From positions 1 to 9,283 of the forward strand of contig DGIP01000024.1 in NCBI GenBank assembly GCA_002386405.1: DNA of 9,283 bases. Reading direction: 5' to 3'. Made by a program: the position numbers and the translations under genes. Each line of letters begins with the position of its first letter. Position 1 is the stretch's first letter. Positions 1-5,793 of the stretch are shown here, piece after piece. The stretch is from Stenotrophomonas maltophilia (GTDB lineage: Bacteria; Pseudomonadota; Gammaproteobacteria; Xanthomonadales; Xanthomonadaceae). Below the pieces are notes generated by a model, which was not told the DNA's origin, searched no databases, and saw only the letters and a list, made by a program, of their open reading frames with translations.

Positions 1-291
1 GCCTATGGCGGCACCGCCGCCGAGTGCCTGCGCACCGCGCCACGGCTGCCGCTGGTGGCGCTGACCGAGCTGACCGTGCAGGCCGCATTCGAGGACCTGG
101 GTGCTTTGCATGCCGCATTGGCGGCGCACCTGGCCGAAAAACTGGACGAAACGTTCACCGCCTCGGGCGTGGAACTGCACGTCCGCCTTCCCGCCGATCA
201 GGCCGACCCGTTGAAAACCCGCCTGCGCGACGCCACCCGTGATCGTATCCGCGTGCATTCGCGCACCGAACCAGGCCTTGTCCATGACTGA
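1..291 (+). CDS. yigZ: IMPACT family protein YigZ, 3' part (5' end outside window)
   Basis: The reading frame is open from base 1 and gives 96 residues before TGA. It begins AYGGTAAECLRTAPRLPL, which matches the end of the UPF0029/Impact N-terminal domain of YigZ-type proteins, where this stretch follows the LGTGGLVR segment. About half of a protein of roughly 200 residues is therefore missing to the left. From about residue 20 of the fragment the sequence fits the small C-terminal DUF1949 (ferredoxin-like) domain. The family is related to eukaryotic IMPACT, and its bacterial role is poorly defined; proposals include nucleic-acid or translation-related functions. The stop codon lies inside the start of the next gene (ATGACTGA, 8-base overlap), so the two are probably co-transcribed. 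The family call is from recognition of the motif; no function can be read from the fragment itself. Confidence 0.85.
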   Translation, partial: AYGGTAAECLRTAPRLPLVALTELTVQAAFEDLGALHAALAAHLAEKLDETFTASGVELHVRLPADQADPLKTRLRDATRDRIRVHSRTEPGLVHD

Positions 292-2050
292 ACCCACTTC
301 CGCACCGGAACCCGCGCTGCGCCGCCTTGGCAGCCTGGGCACGCTGTGGCCGTTCGTGCGCCGGCACGGCGGGCTGTTCACGGCCTGGCTGGTAGCGCTG
401 GCGGTCTCCTCGACCGCCACGCTGAGCCTGCCGCCGGCGGTGAAGCTGATGATCGACCACGGCTTCAGCGGCAACGGGCAGATCAACCGCGCGTTCGCCC
501 TGCTGTTGCTGGTGGCGGTGGTGCTGGGGCTGGCCACGGCGGCGCGCTTCTTCTTCGTCTCGCTGCTGGGCGAGAAGGTGGTGGCCGACCTGCGCAGCCG
601 CCTGTATGCCCACCTGATATCCTTGGGCGCGGGCTTCCACGACCGCAGTCGCAGCGGCGAGCTTGTGTCGCGCTTGACCGCCGACAGCGAACTGCTGCGC
701 AGCGTGATCGGCTCCACGATGTCGGTGGCATTGCGCAGCAGCGTCACGGTGGTGGGCAGCCTGGTGATGCTGTTCGTGACCAGCCCGCGCCTGGCCGCAT
801 GGTCGCTGGTCGGCATTCCGCTGGCGGTGCTGCCGATCGTGATCGGGGCGCGGCGCGTGCGCGGCATTTCGCGCGCCAGCCAGGACCGCATCGCCGATGC
901 CAACAGCCTGGCCGCCGAAACGCTGGGGGCGGTGCGCACGGTGCAGGCGCACGCGCGCGAACCGTATGAACGCAACCGCTTCAACGAAGCACTGGCCGAA
1001 TCGATCCGCGCCGCGCGGCGCCGTATCGGCGCGCAGTCGCTGGTGACGGCCACCGCCATCGTGCTGGTGTTCGGTGCCATCGTGGGCGTGCTGTGGCTGG
1101 GTGCGCATGACGTCAACGACGGCCGCATGACCGCCGGCACCCTGGGCCAGTTCGTGCTGTACGCGCTGATCGGCGGTGGCTCGGTCGGTGCGCTGGCCGA
1201 GGTATGGAATGAACTGCAGCGCGCGTCCGGCGGCATGGGCCGCATCGCCGAGCTGCTGCACGAAGACATCGAAATCACCGCGCCGCGTGATCCGTTGCCG
1301 TTGCCGCACCCGCTGCGCGGCGAGATCCGCTTCCAGGACGTGGTCTTCCATTACCCACAGCGCCCTGACACCGCGGCATTGGCCCACTTCGACCTGCATG
1401 TGCGCCCGGGCGAAACCGTGGCGCTGGTAGGGCCCTCCGGCGCCGGCAAGAGCACGGTGCTGTCGATGCTGCTGCGCTTCCATGATCCTGCCGCTGGCAG
1501 CGTGCTGGTGGATGGCGTGGACGTGCGCAGGGTCGATCCGGCGCAGCTGCGCGCACAGATGGCACTGGTGCCGCAGCAGCCCACGCTGTTTGCCAGCAGC
1601 GCGCTGGAGAACATCCGCTACGGCCGCCTGGAAGCCAGCAACGAAGAGGTGCAGCGTGCTGCGGAAGCCGCCGAGGCCGACGAGTTCCTGCAGGCACTGC
1701 CCGATGGCTACCTGAGCGAACTGGGCGAGCGCGGTGCGCGCCTGTCCGGTGGCCAGCAGCAGCGCATCGCGATCGCGCGTGCGCTGCTCAAGGACGCGCC
1801 GATCCTGCTGCTGGACGAGGCCACCAGCGCACTGGACGCGCAAAGCGAACGTGCGGTGCAGCAGGCGCTGGAGCGCCTGATGGCCGGCCGCACCACGCTG
1901 GTGATCGCGCACCGGCTGGCCACCGTGCTCAAGGCCGACCGCATCGTGGTGATGGACCACGGGCGGATCGTCGCGCAGGGCACCCACGCCGAGCTGCTGG
2001 CCGAAGGTGGGCTGTACGCTGAACTGGCCAAGCTGCAGTTCATCGATTGA
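284..2050 (+). CDS. MsbA-like ABC exporter half-transporter, fused permease and ATPase
   Basis: The 588-residue protein has the standard length of a bacterial ABCB-type exporter that works as a homodimer in the inner membrane. The N-terminal half carries six hydrophobic segments, at about residues 31-51, 69-93, 144-166, 169-190, 252-273 and 284-304. The nucleotide-binding domain runs from about residue 345 to 585. Its Walker A is GPSGAGKST (383-391), the Q-loop glutamine is Q431, the signature is LSGGQQQR (487-494), Walker B is ILLLDE (507-512, catalytic E512) and the switch histidine is H543, so all catalytic motifs are intact. ATG 284 was chosen because it overlaps the yigZ stop; a GTG at 239 would reach 53 bases into yigZ. 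The ribosome binding site is weak, which fits translational coupling. The family is the MsbA-related permease/ATPase group. The substrate (lipid, peptide or drug) cannot be told from sequence, and I see no lipid A gene nearby to support calling it msbA itself. Confidence 0.93.
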   Translation: MTEPTSAPEPALRRLGSLGTLWPFVRRHGGLFTAWLVALAVSSTATLSLPPAVKLMIDHGFSGNGQINRAFALLLLVAVVLGLATAARFFFVSLLGEKVVADLRSRLYAHLISLGAGFHDRSRSGELVSRLTADSELLRSVIGSTMSVALRSSVTVVGSLVMLFVTSPRLAAWSLVGIPLAVLPIVIGARRVRGISRASQDRIADANSLAAETLGAVRTVQAHAREPYERNRFNEALAESIRAARRRIGAQSLVTATAIVLVFGAIVGVLWLGAHDVNDGRMTAGTLGQFVLYALIGGGSVGALAEVWNELQRASGGMGRIAELLHEDIEITAPRDPLPLPHPLRGEIRFQDVVFHYPQRPDTAALAHFDLHVRPGETVALVGPSGAGKSTVLSMLLRFHDPAAGSVLVDGVDVRRVDPAQLRAQMALVPQQPTLFASSALENIRYGRLEASNEEVQRAAEAAEADEFLQALPDGYLSELGERGARLSGGQQQRIAIARALLKDAPILLLDEATSALDAQSERAVQQALERLMAGRTTLVIAHRLATVLKADRIVVMDHGRIVAQGTHAELLAEGGLYAELAKLQFID

Positions 2051-2065
2051 TGACGCACCGATAAC

Positions 2066-2106
2066 GCGGCAGGTTGCATGGTGGCAGCGCCCCATGAACC
2101 TGCTGC
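2066..2106 (+). promoter_or_regulatory. Strong hairpin between the ABC gene and the 62-aa gene, abutting the ribosome binding site
   Basis: The arms 2069-2084 and 2090-2103 pair over 14 base pairs, with single-base bulges at G2076 and T2082 and a five-base loop (CAGCG). Three further pairs (2066-2068 with 2104-2106, one of them G-U) extend the stem to the base before AGGAGG at 2107-2112. No T-tract follows, so it is not a normal intrinsic terminator. It may stabilise the 3' end of the upstream message or influence access to the ribosome binding site. A competing smaller pairing, CCTGC (2099-2103) with GCAGG (2105-2109), would partly cover that site. The structure is read directly; the role is inferred. 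Confidence 0.5.
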
Positions 2107-2118
2107 AGGAGGTGTTTG

Positions 2119-2307
2119 ATGTCGTTCCGTCAGTTTCCCGCGACCGATGCCAATGGCGAAGACCATGTGGTCATCGAATTCAAGGACGAGGCCGGCGATA
2201 CCGCCGCCGACCCGCATGTCCGTTACGAATTGGCCGATGGCCGTCATCTGGTCCGTGAGGGTCGGATTTACCGGACCAGCGGTGGCGAGCTCACCCTGAC
2301 CACCTGA
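2119..2307 (+). CDS. Small conserved-looking protein of unknown function, 62 aa
   Basis: I do not recognise the family. The start is ATG 2119, preceded by a perfect AGGAGG (2107-2112) at 6 bases; a TTG directly upstream at 2116 is a less likely start. The strength of this ribosome binding site is the best evidence that the gene is real. The protein is acidic in its first half (EDHVVIEFKDEAGD, about residues 14-27). The second half, HVRYELADGRHLVREGRIYRT (33-53, shortened to the core YELADGR...GRIYRT), alternates polar and hydrophobic residues, as in a small beta-rich fold. It has no signal peptide, membrane segment, cysteine or DNA-binding motif. It follows the ABC exporter gene in the same direction after 68 bases containing a strong hairpin, so it could be in that operon or independently expressed. 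A 6-bp inverted repeat (2297-2302 with 2309-2314) spans its stop codon, but no T-tract follows. Confidence 0.7.
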   Translation: MSFRQFPATDANGEDHVVIEFKDEAGDTAADPHVRYELADGRHLVREGRIYRTSGGELTLTT

Positions 2308-2364
2308 CTGGTCAATTAATCGCCACCCATCTTGACAGCGTTGCCCCACGGGGGCTGCGCACGG

Positions 2365-2373
2365 TTATCCACA
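2365..2373 (+). promoter_or_regulatory. Perfect consensus DnaA box with two one-mismatch copies nearby
   Basis: TTATCCACA is identical to the high-affinity DnaA box of many bacteria. TCATCCACA (2388-2396) and its inverse TGTGGATGA (2402-2410) differ from the consensus at one position. Three such sites thus fall within 46 bases of a convergent intergenic gap. No dnaA, dnaN, rpmH or gidA gene is present, so this is not the usual oriC context. Binding by DnaA is an inference, and the two inner copies are also the inner arms of a hairpin. Confidence 0.4.
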
Positions 2374-2374
2374 T

Positions 2375-2421
2375 GCTTGTCCGCATTTCATCCACACTCC
2401 CTGTGGATGAATGCGACAAGC
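2375..2421. repeat. Long imperfect inverted repeat between convergent genes
   Basis: The left arm (2375-2396, beginning GCTTGTC and ending CATCCACA) pairs with the right arm (2402-2421) over 20 base pairs. Only two single-base bulges occur, both in the left arm, and the loop is CTCCC (2397-2401). It lies 2 bases beyond the tyrA stop codon and 67 bases after the stop of the 62-aa gene, so transcripts from either side would fold it. No T-tract follows on either strand. It could be a bidirectional terminator or an RNA 3'-end stabiliser. Nearer the small gene, GCCCC-ACG-GGGGC (2343-2355) forms a second short hairpin, and TGACAGC (2333-2339) is an inverse copy of GCTGTCA (2420-2426), giving an alternative longer-range pairing. 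Confidence 0.6.
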
Positions 2422-2423
2422 TG

Positions 2424-3536
2424 TCAGCGCGGCAGCACCCGCCCGATGCCAGTGGCGTCGATTTCCACCGCCGCCCGCTGCAGCGCGTCCAGGTCGCTGC
2501 CGGCCACGAAGCCCATCCGGAAATGCACTTCGCCACCTGGGGTGCGCGAAGAATGGATGGAGGCCAGGCTGACCCCGTGCCGCTCGAACACATGCAGCAG
2601 CTCACGCAGTGAACCCGGGCGATCCTCCGGCAGGTGCACGCTGATCGCGTTGCGCTCGGTCAGGTCGGCCAGCAGGTAGCCCACGCGTTCAAAGGTGTAA
2701 TTGCCCGCTTCCAGCAGCGCCTTGCCCTGGTGCTCGCGGTTATCCAGCAGCAGCCGCTCACGGAACGCAGCGCGCGCGGCATCATCGCCCTGCTCCACCT
2801 GCCGGCGCAGCGCGTGCAGCTGGCCCAGCAGGCGGTCCAGCATCGGCGCCACGTGCGGGTTGCCGAACTGGATGTCCTCGTAGATGGCCGGGTTGAGCGA
2901 GAGGATGCGGGCAATGATCGCCGTATCCAGTTCGAACGAGGCCGAGCGGTACGGCATCAGCTCCGACAGCGGGCCCAGCAGCGGCGCGTACTCGCGCAGC
3001 ACCCCCGCCTGGGCCAGGTGGGTGGCATGCACCATGGCCTGCACCAGCGCCATCACCTGGTCGTGGTGCTCGGGCGTGGCGCGCACGCACTCCGCTTCCA
3101 GCGCCGCGCACAGCTCGTTCACCCATGGCTGCCAGTGCGACAGGCGCGCTTCGCACACCACCATCACCCGGCCCTTCAGCGTGGGCGCCTTGGGCGGTGC
3201 GGTCATCGGATGCAGGCCGACCACCTCGGCCTGCGAGGCCAGCATCGCAGCCACCGGCTCGCTCTTCACCGAGGTCACATCCAGCCACAGCCGGCCAGCT
3301 TCGCGACCGGCCGAACGGGTCACGTAATCGGCGATCAAGGCAGGCGTGTGCCGGATCGGCGCGGAGAACACCAGCACGTCCGCGCGCTCCAGCAGTGTTT
3401 CCGGATCGTCCGACTGCGGATCGGCCGGATCATGCCCGATCACTTCCAGCCCCAGGCGCTGCGCCAGGAACGTGCGCAGCCAGCGCCCATAGGCGCCGGC
3501 GCTGCCGACGATGCCGACAACCGGGCGCAGGCTCAC
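2424..3536 (-). CDS. tyrA: Prephenate dehydrogenase with C-terminal ACT domain
   Basis: The enzyme oxidatively decarboxylates prephenate to 4-hydroxyphenylpyruvate in cytoplasmic tyrosine synthesis. The 370-residue protein opens with a Rossmann dinucleotide motif, GxxGxxG (residues 8-14). D36 at the end of the second strand favours NAD over NADP. VGLHPM places H109 at the position of catalytic H197 of E. coli TyrA. HHDQVMALVQ (157-166) matches HDQNMAFIQ of E. coli, and R210 in the IIARI segment aligns with prephenate-binding R294. Residues about 297-370 form an ACT domain (LPEDRPGSLRELLHVF), probably for feedback by an aromatic amino acid. Unlike enteric TyrA there is no N-terminal chorismate mutase, so that activity must be encoded elsewhere. 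The start is GTG 3536, which overlaps the pdxY stop as GTGA; no strong ribosome binding site is seen, so translation is probably coupled. Cyclohexadienyl or arogenate specificity cannot be excluded. Confidence 0.92.
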   Translation of the reverse strand: MSLRPVVGIVGSAGAYGRWLRTFLAQRLGLEVIGHDPADPQSDDPETLLERADVLVFSAPIRHTPALIADYVTRSAGREAGRLWLDVTSVKSEPVAAMLASQAEVVGLHPMTAPPKAPTLKGRVMVVCEARLSHWQPWVNELCAALEAECVRATPEHHDQVMALVQAMVHATHLAQAGVLREYAPLLGPLSELMPYRSASFELDTAIIARILSLNPAIYEDIQFGNPHVAPMLDRLLGQLHALRRQVEQGDDAARAAFRERLLLDNREHQGKALLEAGNYTFERVGYLLADLTERNAISVHLPEDRPGSLRELLHVFERHGVSLASIHSSRTPGGEVHFRMGFVAGSDLDALQRAAVEIDATGIGRVLPR

Positions 3537-4441
3537 GCCAGCCGCTCGGCGCGGAAGCGGTGCGGCTGCGCCAACGCGGCCGGTGCGGCGGCCAGCACGT
3601 CGAATTCTTCGTGGTCGTTGGCCAGGGTGGCCTCCAGCGCGGCATGCACGCCGGAGATCGACCGCGACAGCGCCTGCTCGAAGCGCTCACCACGCAGCAG
3701 GAACGCGACCAGCAGCGACATCAGCACATCGCCGGTACCGGCCACGTCCACCGGCAGGTGCGGCGAAGACCAGCGCCAGATCGCCTCGCGGCTGACCGCC
3801 AGCGTGACCAGCTCGCCCGGGTCGCCACCCACGCTGTGCGCCAGCACCCATTCCGGCCCGCGCGCCAGCAGTGCCTTCGCGGCGGCGATGGCATCGGCTT
3901 CGGCCAGGCTCGGCATGCCGGTCAGCCGGCCCAGCTCGAACGCATTCGGCGTGACCAGCCAGGCATGCGGCAGCAGGCGCTCGGCGAAGATGGTTTCCAG
4001 GCCCGGCTCCACGTAGGGACCGGTGTGAGTATCGCCGATCACCGGGTCCAGGCAGTAGCGCAGCTGCGGCGACGCGGGCAGCACCGTGTCCAGCCAGTCG
4101 GCGAACGCCGCACCATTGCCGACGCTGCCGAAATAGCCGGACACCAGCATCTTCGCGCGCGCCGGCAGGCCGCGTTCGCTGGCGCCCAAAAGCAGGTCGG
4201 CGAACCAGTCGGCCGGCAGCACGCGGCCGCGCGTGGTGGGATAGAACGGCGCATTGCTCAGCAGCGTGGTCGGCACTTCGGCCACGCGCACGCCCAGCGC
4301 GCGCAGCGGCGGCACCGCCGCGCTGTTGCCGGCGTGGCCATAGACCAGCTGCGATTGAACCGAGATGACGTCGACCGGCGACGGACCGTCCGGGCGCTGG
4401 CGGCGCCCATGGACCAGGTGGCTTTCGAGGGTATCGTTCAT
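3533..4441 (-). CDS. pdxY: Pyridoxal kinase, PdxY/PdxK family
   Basis: The enzyme phosphorylates pyridoxal with ATP to give PLP in the cytoplasmic vitamin B6 salvage pathway. The 302-residue protein is of the ribokinase superfamily. The diagnostic N-terminal segment is VISVQSQLVYGHAGNSAA (25-42), followed by SGYFGS (101-106), DPVIGD (132-137), TPN.FE (164-169) and the anion-hole motif GTGD (235-238) with catalytic base D238. The C-terminus, EEFDVLAAA...RFRAERLA, resembles the end of E. coli PdxY. Relative to E. coli PdxY (286 aa) there are about 20 extra residues at the N-terminus; ATG 4441 is the only good start I see, and its ribosome binding site is poor. The position of reactive C122 in E. 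coli PdxY appears to be P142 here, and GTGD is closer to PdxK, so the exact subfamily is open. It overlaps tyrA by 4 bases and lies 57 bases after the dnaJ terminator. Confidence 0.88.
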   Translation of the reverse strand: MNDTLESHLVHGRRQRPDGPSPVDVISVQSQLVYGHAGNSAAVPPLRALGVRVAEVPTTLLSNAPFYPTTRGRVLPADWFADLLLGASERGLPARAKMLVSGYFGSVGNGAAFADWLDTVLPASPQLRYCLDPVIGDTHTGPYVEPGLETIFAERLLPHAWLVTPNAFELGRLTGMPSLAEADAIAAAKALLARGPEWVLAHSVGGDPGELVTLAVSREAIWRWSSPHLPVDVAGTGDVLMSLLVAFLLRGERFEQALSRSISGVHAALEATLANDHEEFDVLAAAPAALAQPHRFRAERLA

Positions 4442-4457
4442 GGCTCATTTTAGAGCC

Positions 4458-4476
4458 TACCGACCAACGGTCGGTA
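4458..4476. repeat. Short perfect palindrome resembling a Stenotrophomonas SMAG/REP element
   Basis: TACCGACC-AAC-GGTCGGTA is a perfect 8-bp inverted repeat with a 3-base loop. On the minus strand it reads GGCAGG then TACCGACCGTTGGTCGGTA. That is close to the common SMAG form, in which a GTAG end precedes a GCCGACC...GGTCGGC stem; here the end tetranucleotide is GCAG instead of GTAG. SMAG elements are intergenic repeats of S. maltophilia that can stabilise upstream RNA. The match is from memory, and the single copy here is degenerate. It sits in the pdxY leader between the dnaJ terminator and the pdxY start codon. Confidence 0.5.
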
Positions 4477-4498
4477 CCTGCCGGCTGAATCGCAGCCA

Positions 4499-4529
4499 CG
4501 AAAAAGCCGGGACGTGCCCGGCGTTTTCG
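4499..4529 (-). terminator. Intrinsic terminator downstream of dnaJ
   Basis: On the minus strand GCCGGG-CACGT-CCCGGC forms a 6-bp GC stem (4506-4522) followed directly by five T residues (complement of 4501-4505). The flanks CGAAAA and TTTTCG extend the stem around one A/G mismatch, so the structure may also work on the other strand. It begins 20 bases beyond the dnaJ stop codon and probably ends the heat-shock operon ahead of pdxY. Confidence 0.85.
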
Positions 4530-4549
4530 TTACCGATGGAACCAACCGC

Positions 4550-5677
4550 TTACGAGGTCATGCGATCCCAGAAACCCTTCACGCCATCGATGAAGGTCGC
4601 CGACTTCGGCGAATGCTTGCGCGCTTCTTCGCCGGTGAAGGTGGTTTCGAACTGCTCCAGCAGCTTGCGCTGCTCGGTGGTCAGGTTGACCGGGGTTTCC
4701 ACCACCACGCGGCAGTACAGGTCGCCTTCGCTGCGGCTGCGCACCGAACGCACGCCCTTGCCGCGCAGGCGGAACAGCTTGCCGGTCTGGGTTTCGGCCG
4801 GAATGCGGATTTCCGCATAGCCGCCCAGGGTGGCCACGCGCACGGTATCGCCCAGCGCGGCCTGCGAGATGCGGATCGGCACTTCGCAGTGCAGGTCGTC
4901 GCCATCGCGCTGGAAGATGGCGTGCTCGCGCACCCGCACTTCCACGTACAGGTCGCCCGGCGGCGTGCCGGCCGGGCCGGCCTCACCCTCGCCCGCCAGG
5001 CGGATGCGGTCGCCGGTGTCGACGCCCGCGGGCACCTTGACCGACAACACCTTGTCTTCCTCTACCCGGCCATTGCCGTGGCAGGTCTTGCAGGGGTTCT
5101 GGATGATCTGGCCGCGGCCGTTGCAGTTGTGGCAGGCCTGCTGCATGGCGAAGATGCCACGCTGGATGCGCACCTGGCCCTGCCCACGGCACACGCTGCA
5201 GGTTTCCACCTTGCCGTCGTCCGAACCGCTGCCGTGGCAGTCGTCGCACTCGGCCAGGGTCGGAATCTCGATGCGGCGCTCGATGCCACGCACCGCTTCT
5301 TCCAGGTCCAGCTCCATCACGTAGCCGATGTCGGCACCGCGACGCGCCTGGCGCGGACCACCACCGGCACCACCGAAGATGTTGCCGAAGATGTCGCCGA
5401 AGATGTCGCCCATGTCCGGGCCACCCGGGCCGCCACCGCCGCCCATGCCGTGCTCGAAGGCCGCGTGGCCGTGCGCATCGTACATGCGGCGCTTGTTGGC
5501 GTCGGACAGGGTTTCGTAGGCTTCCTTGCACTCCTTGAAGGCCGCTTCGGCGGCGCTGTCGCCGGGGTTGCGGTCAGGGTGGTGCTTCATCGCGCAACGG
5601 CGATAGGCCTTCTTCAGTTCTTCTTCGGTCGCCGTGCGGGTAACACCCAGCACTTCGTAATAATCGCGCTTGCTCAT
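4550..5677 (-). CDS. dnaJ: Chaperone protein DnaJ (Hsp40)
   Basis: DnaJ delivers unfolded clients to DnaK and stimulates its ATPase. The 375-residue protein is a full type I Hsp40. The J-domain covers residues 1 to about 70 with the catalytic HPD at 33-35. The Gly/Phe-rich linker is at about 75-112 and contains the short repeat [13 protein letters not shown] (91-103). The zinc-binding domain has four CxxCxGxG motifs at 144-151, 160-167, 182-189 and 196-203, all with their cysteines. The C-terminal client-binding domains follow to residue 375. ATG 5677 gives the conserved start [11 protein letters not shown]; an in-frame ATG at 5719 would add 14 residues without similarity and was rejected. 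It follows dnaK after 116 bases containing a strong hairpin and ends just before an intrinsic terminator, as the last gene of the hrcA-grpE-dnaK-dnaJ cluster. Confidence 0.98.
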   Translation of the reverse strand: MSKRDYYEVLGVTRTATEEELKKAYRRCAMKHHPDRNPGDSAAEAAFKECKEAYETLSDANKRRMYDAHGHAAFEHGMGGGGGPGGPDMGDIFGDIFGNIFGGAGGGPRQARRGADIGYVMELDLEEAVRGIERRIEIPTLAECDDCHGSGSDDGKVETCSVCRGQGQVRIQRGIFAMQQACHNCNGRGQIIQNPCKTCHGNGRVEEDKVLSVKVPAGVDTGDRIRLAGEGEAGPAGTPPGDLYVEVRVREHAIFQRDGDDLHCEVPIRISQAALGDTVRVATLGGYAEIRIPAETQTGKLFRLRGKGVRSVRSRSEGDLYCRVVVETPVNLTTEQRKLLEQFETTFTGEEARKHSPKSATFIDGVKGFWDRMTS

Positions 5678-5752
5678 GGTTTGAATCGGGTTCCGGCGGT
5701 CGGGATTCATCCCCGACATGCCGCGGCACGGCTGTCAGGATCTAATGGAAAC

Positions 5753-5782
5753 GACGGGACGTTGCCTGCGCAACGTCCCGTC
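5753..5782 (-). terminator. Perfect 13-bp hairpin between dnaK and dnaJ (partial terminator or processing site)
   Basis: GACGGGACGTTGC (5753-5765) and its exact complement (5770-5782) enclose a four-base loop. On the minus strand the stem begins 11 bases after the dnaK stop and is followed by GTTTCC, a poor T-tract. This suits partial termination or a stable 3' end for a dnaK-only message, rather than full termination, because dnaJ has no obvious promoter of its own here. The structure is certain; the function is inferred. Confidence 0.65.
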
Positions 5783-5793
5783 TGGCGTCCGGA

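Noticed and set aside
155..2095. 646-codon open frame on the minus strand opposite the ABC exporter.
   Set aside because: The composition is dominated by Q, H, R, A and G, as expected for the antisense of a GC-rich gene. The plus strand holds a complete exporter with every catalytic motif.
2297..2314. Inverted repeat TGACCA-CCTGAC-TGGTCA across the stop codon of the 62-aa gene, considered as a terminator.
   Set aside because: The stem has only six pairs, half of them A-T, and is followed by ATTAAT instead of a T-tract.
2365..2421. Chromosomal origin of replication.
   Set aside because: There are too few DnaA boxes, no AT-rich unwinding region and no dnaA, dnaN, rpmH or gidA neighbours. Titration or coincidence is more likely.
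2634..4453. Long plus-strand open frames (460 and 442 codons) opposite tyrA and pdxY.
   Set aside because: Both are arginine-, glutamine- and alanine-rich shadows, while the minus strand encodes two full enzymes with conserved active sites.
4447..4475. Possible sigma-70 promoter for pdxY with a -10-like TAAAAT on the minus strand (4447-4452).
   Set aside because: No acceptable -35 lies 16-18 bases upstream, and the start of transcription would fall on the ATG itself, giving a leaderless message. The evidence is too weak to annotate.
5678..5719. Upstream in-frame ATG (5719) as the dnaJ start.
   Set aside because: It would add 14 residues ([14 protein letters not shown]) before the universally conserved DnaJ start, with no better ribosome binding site.
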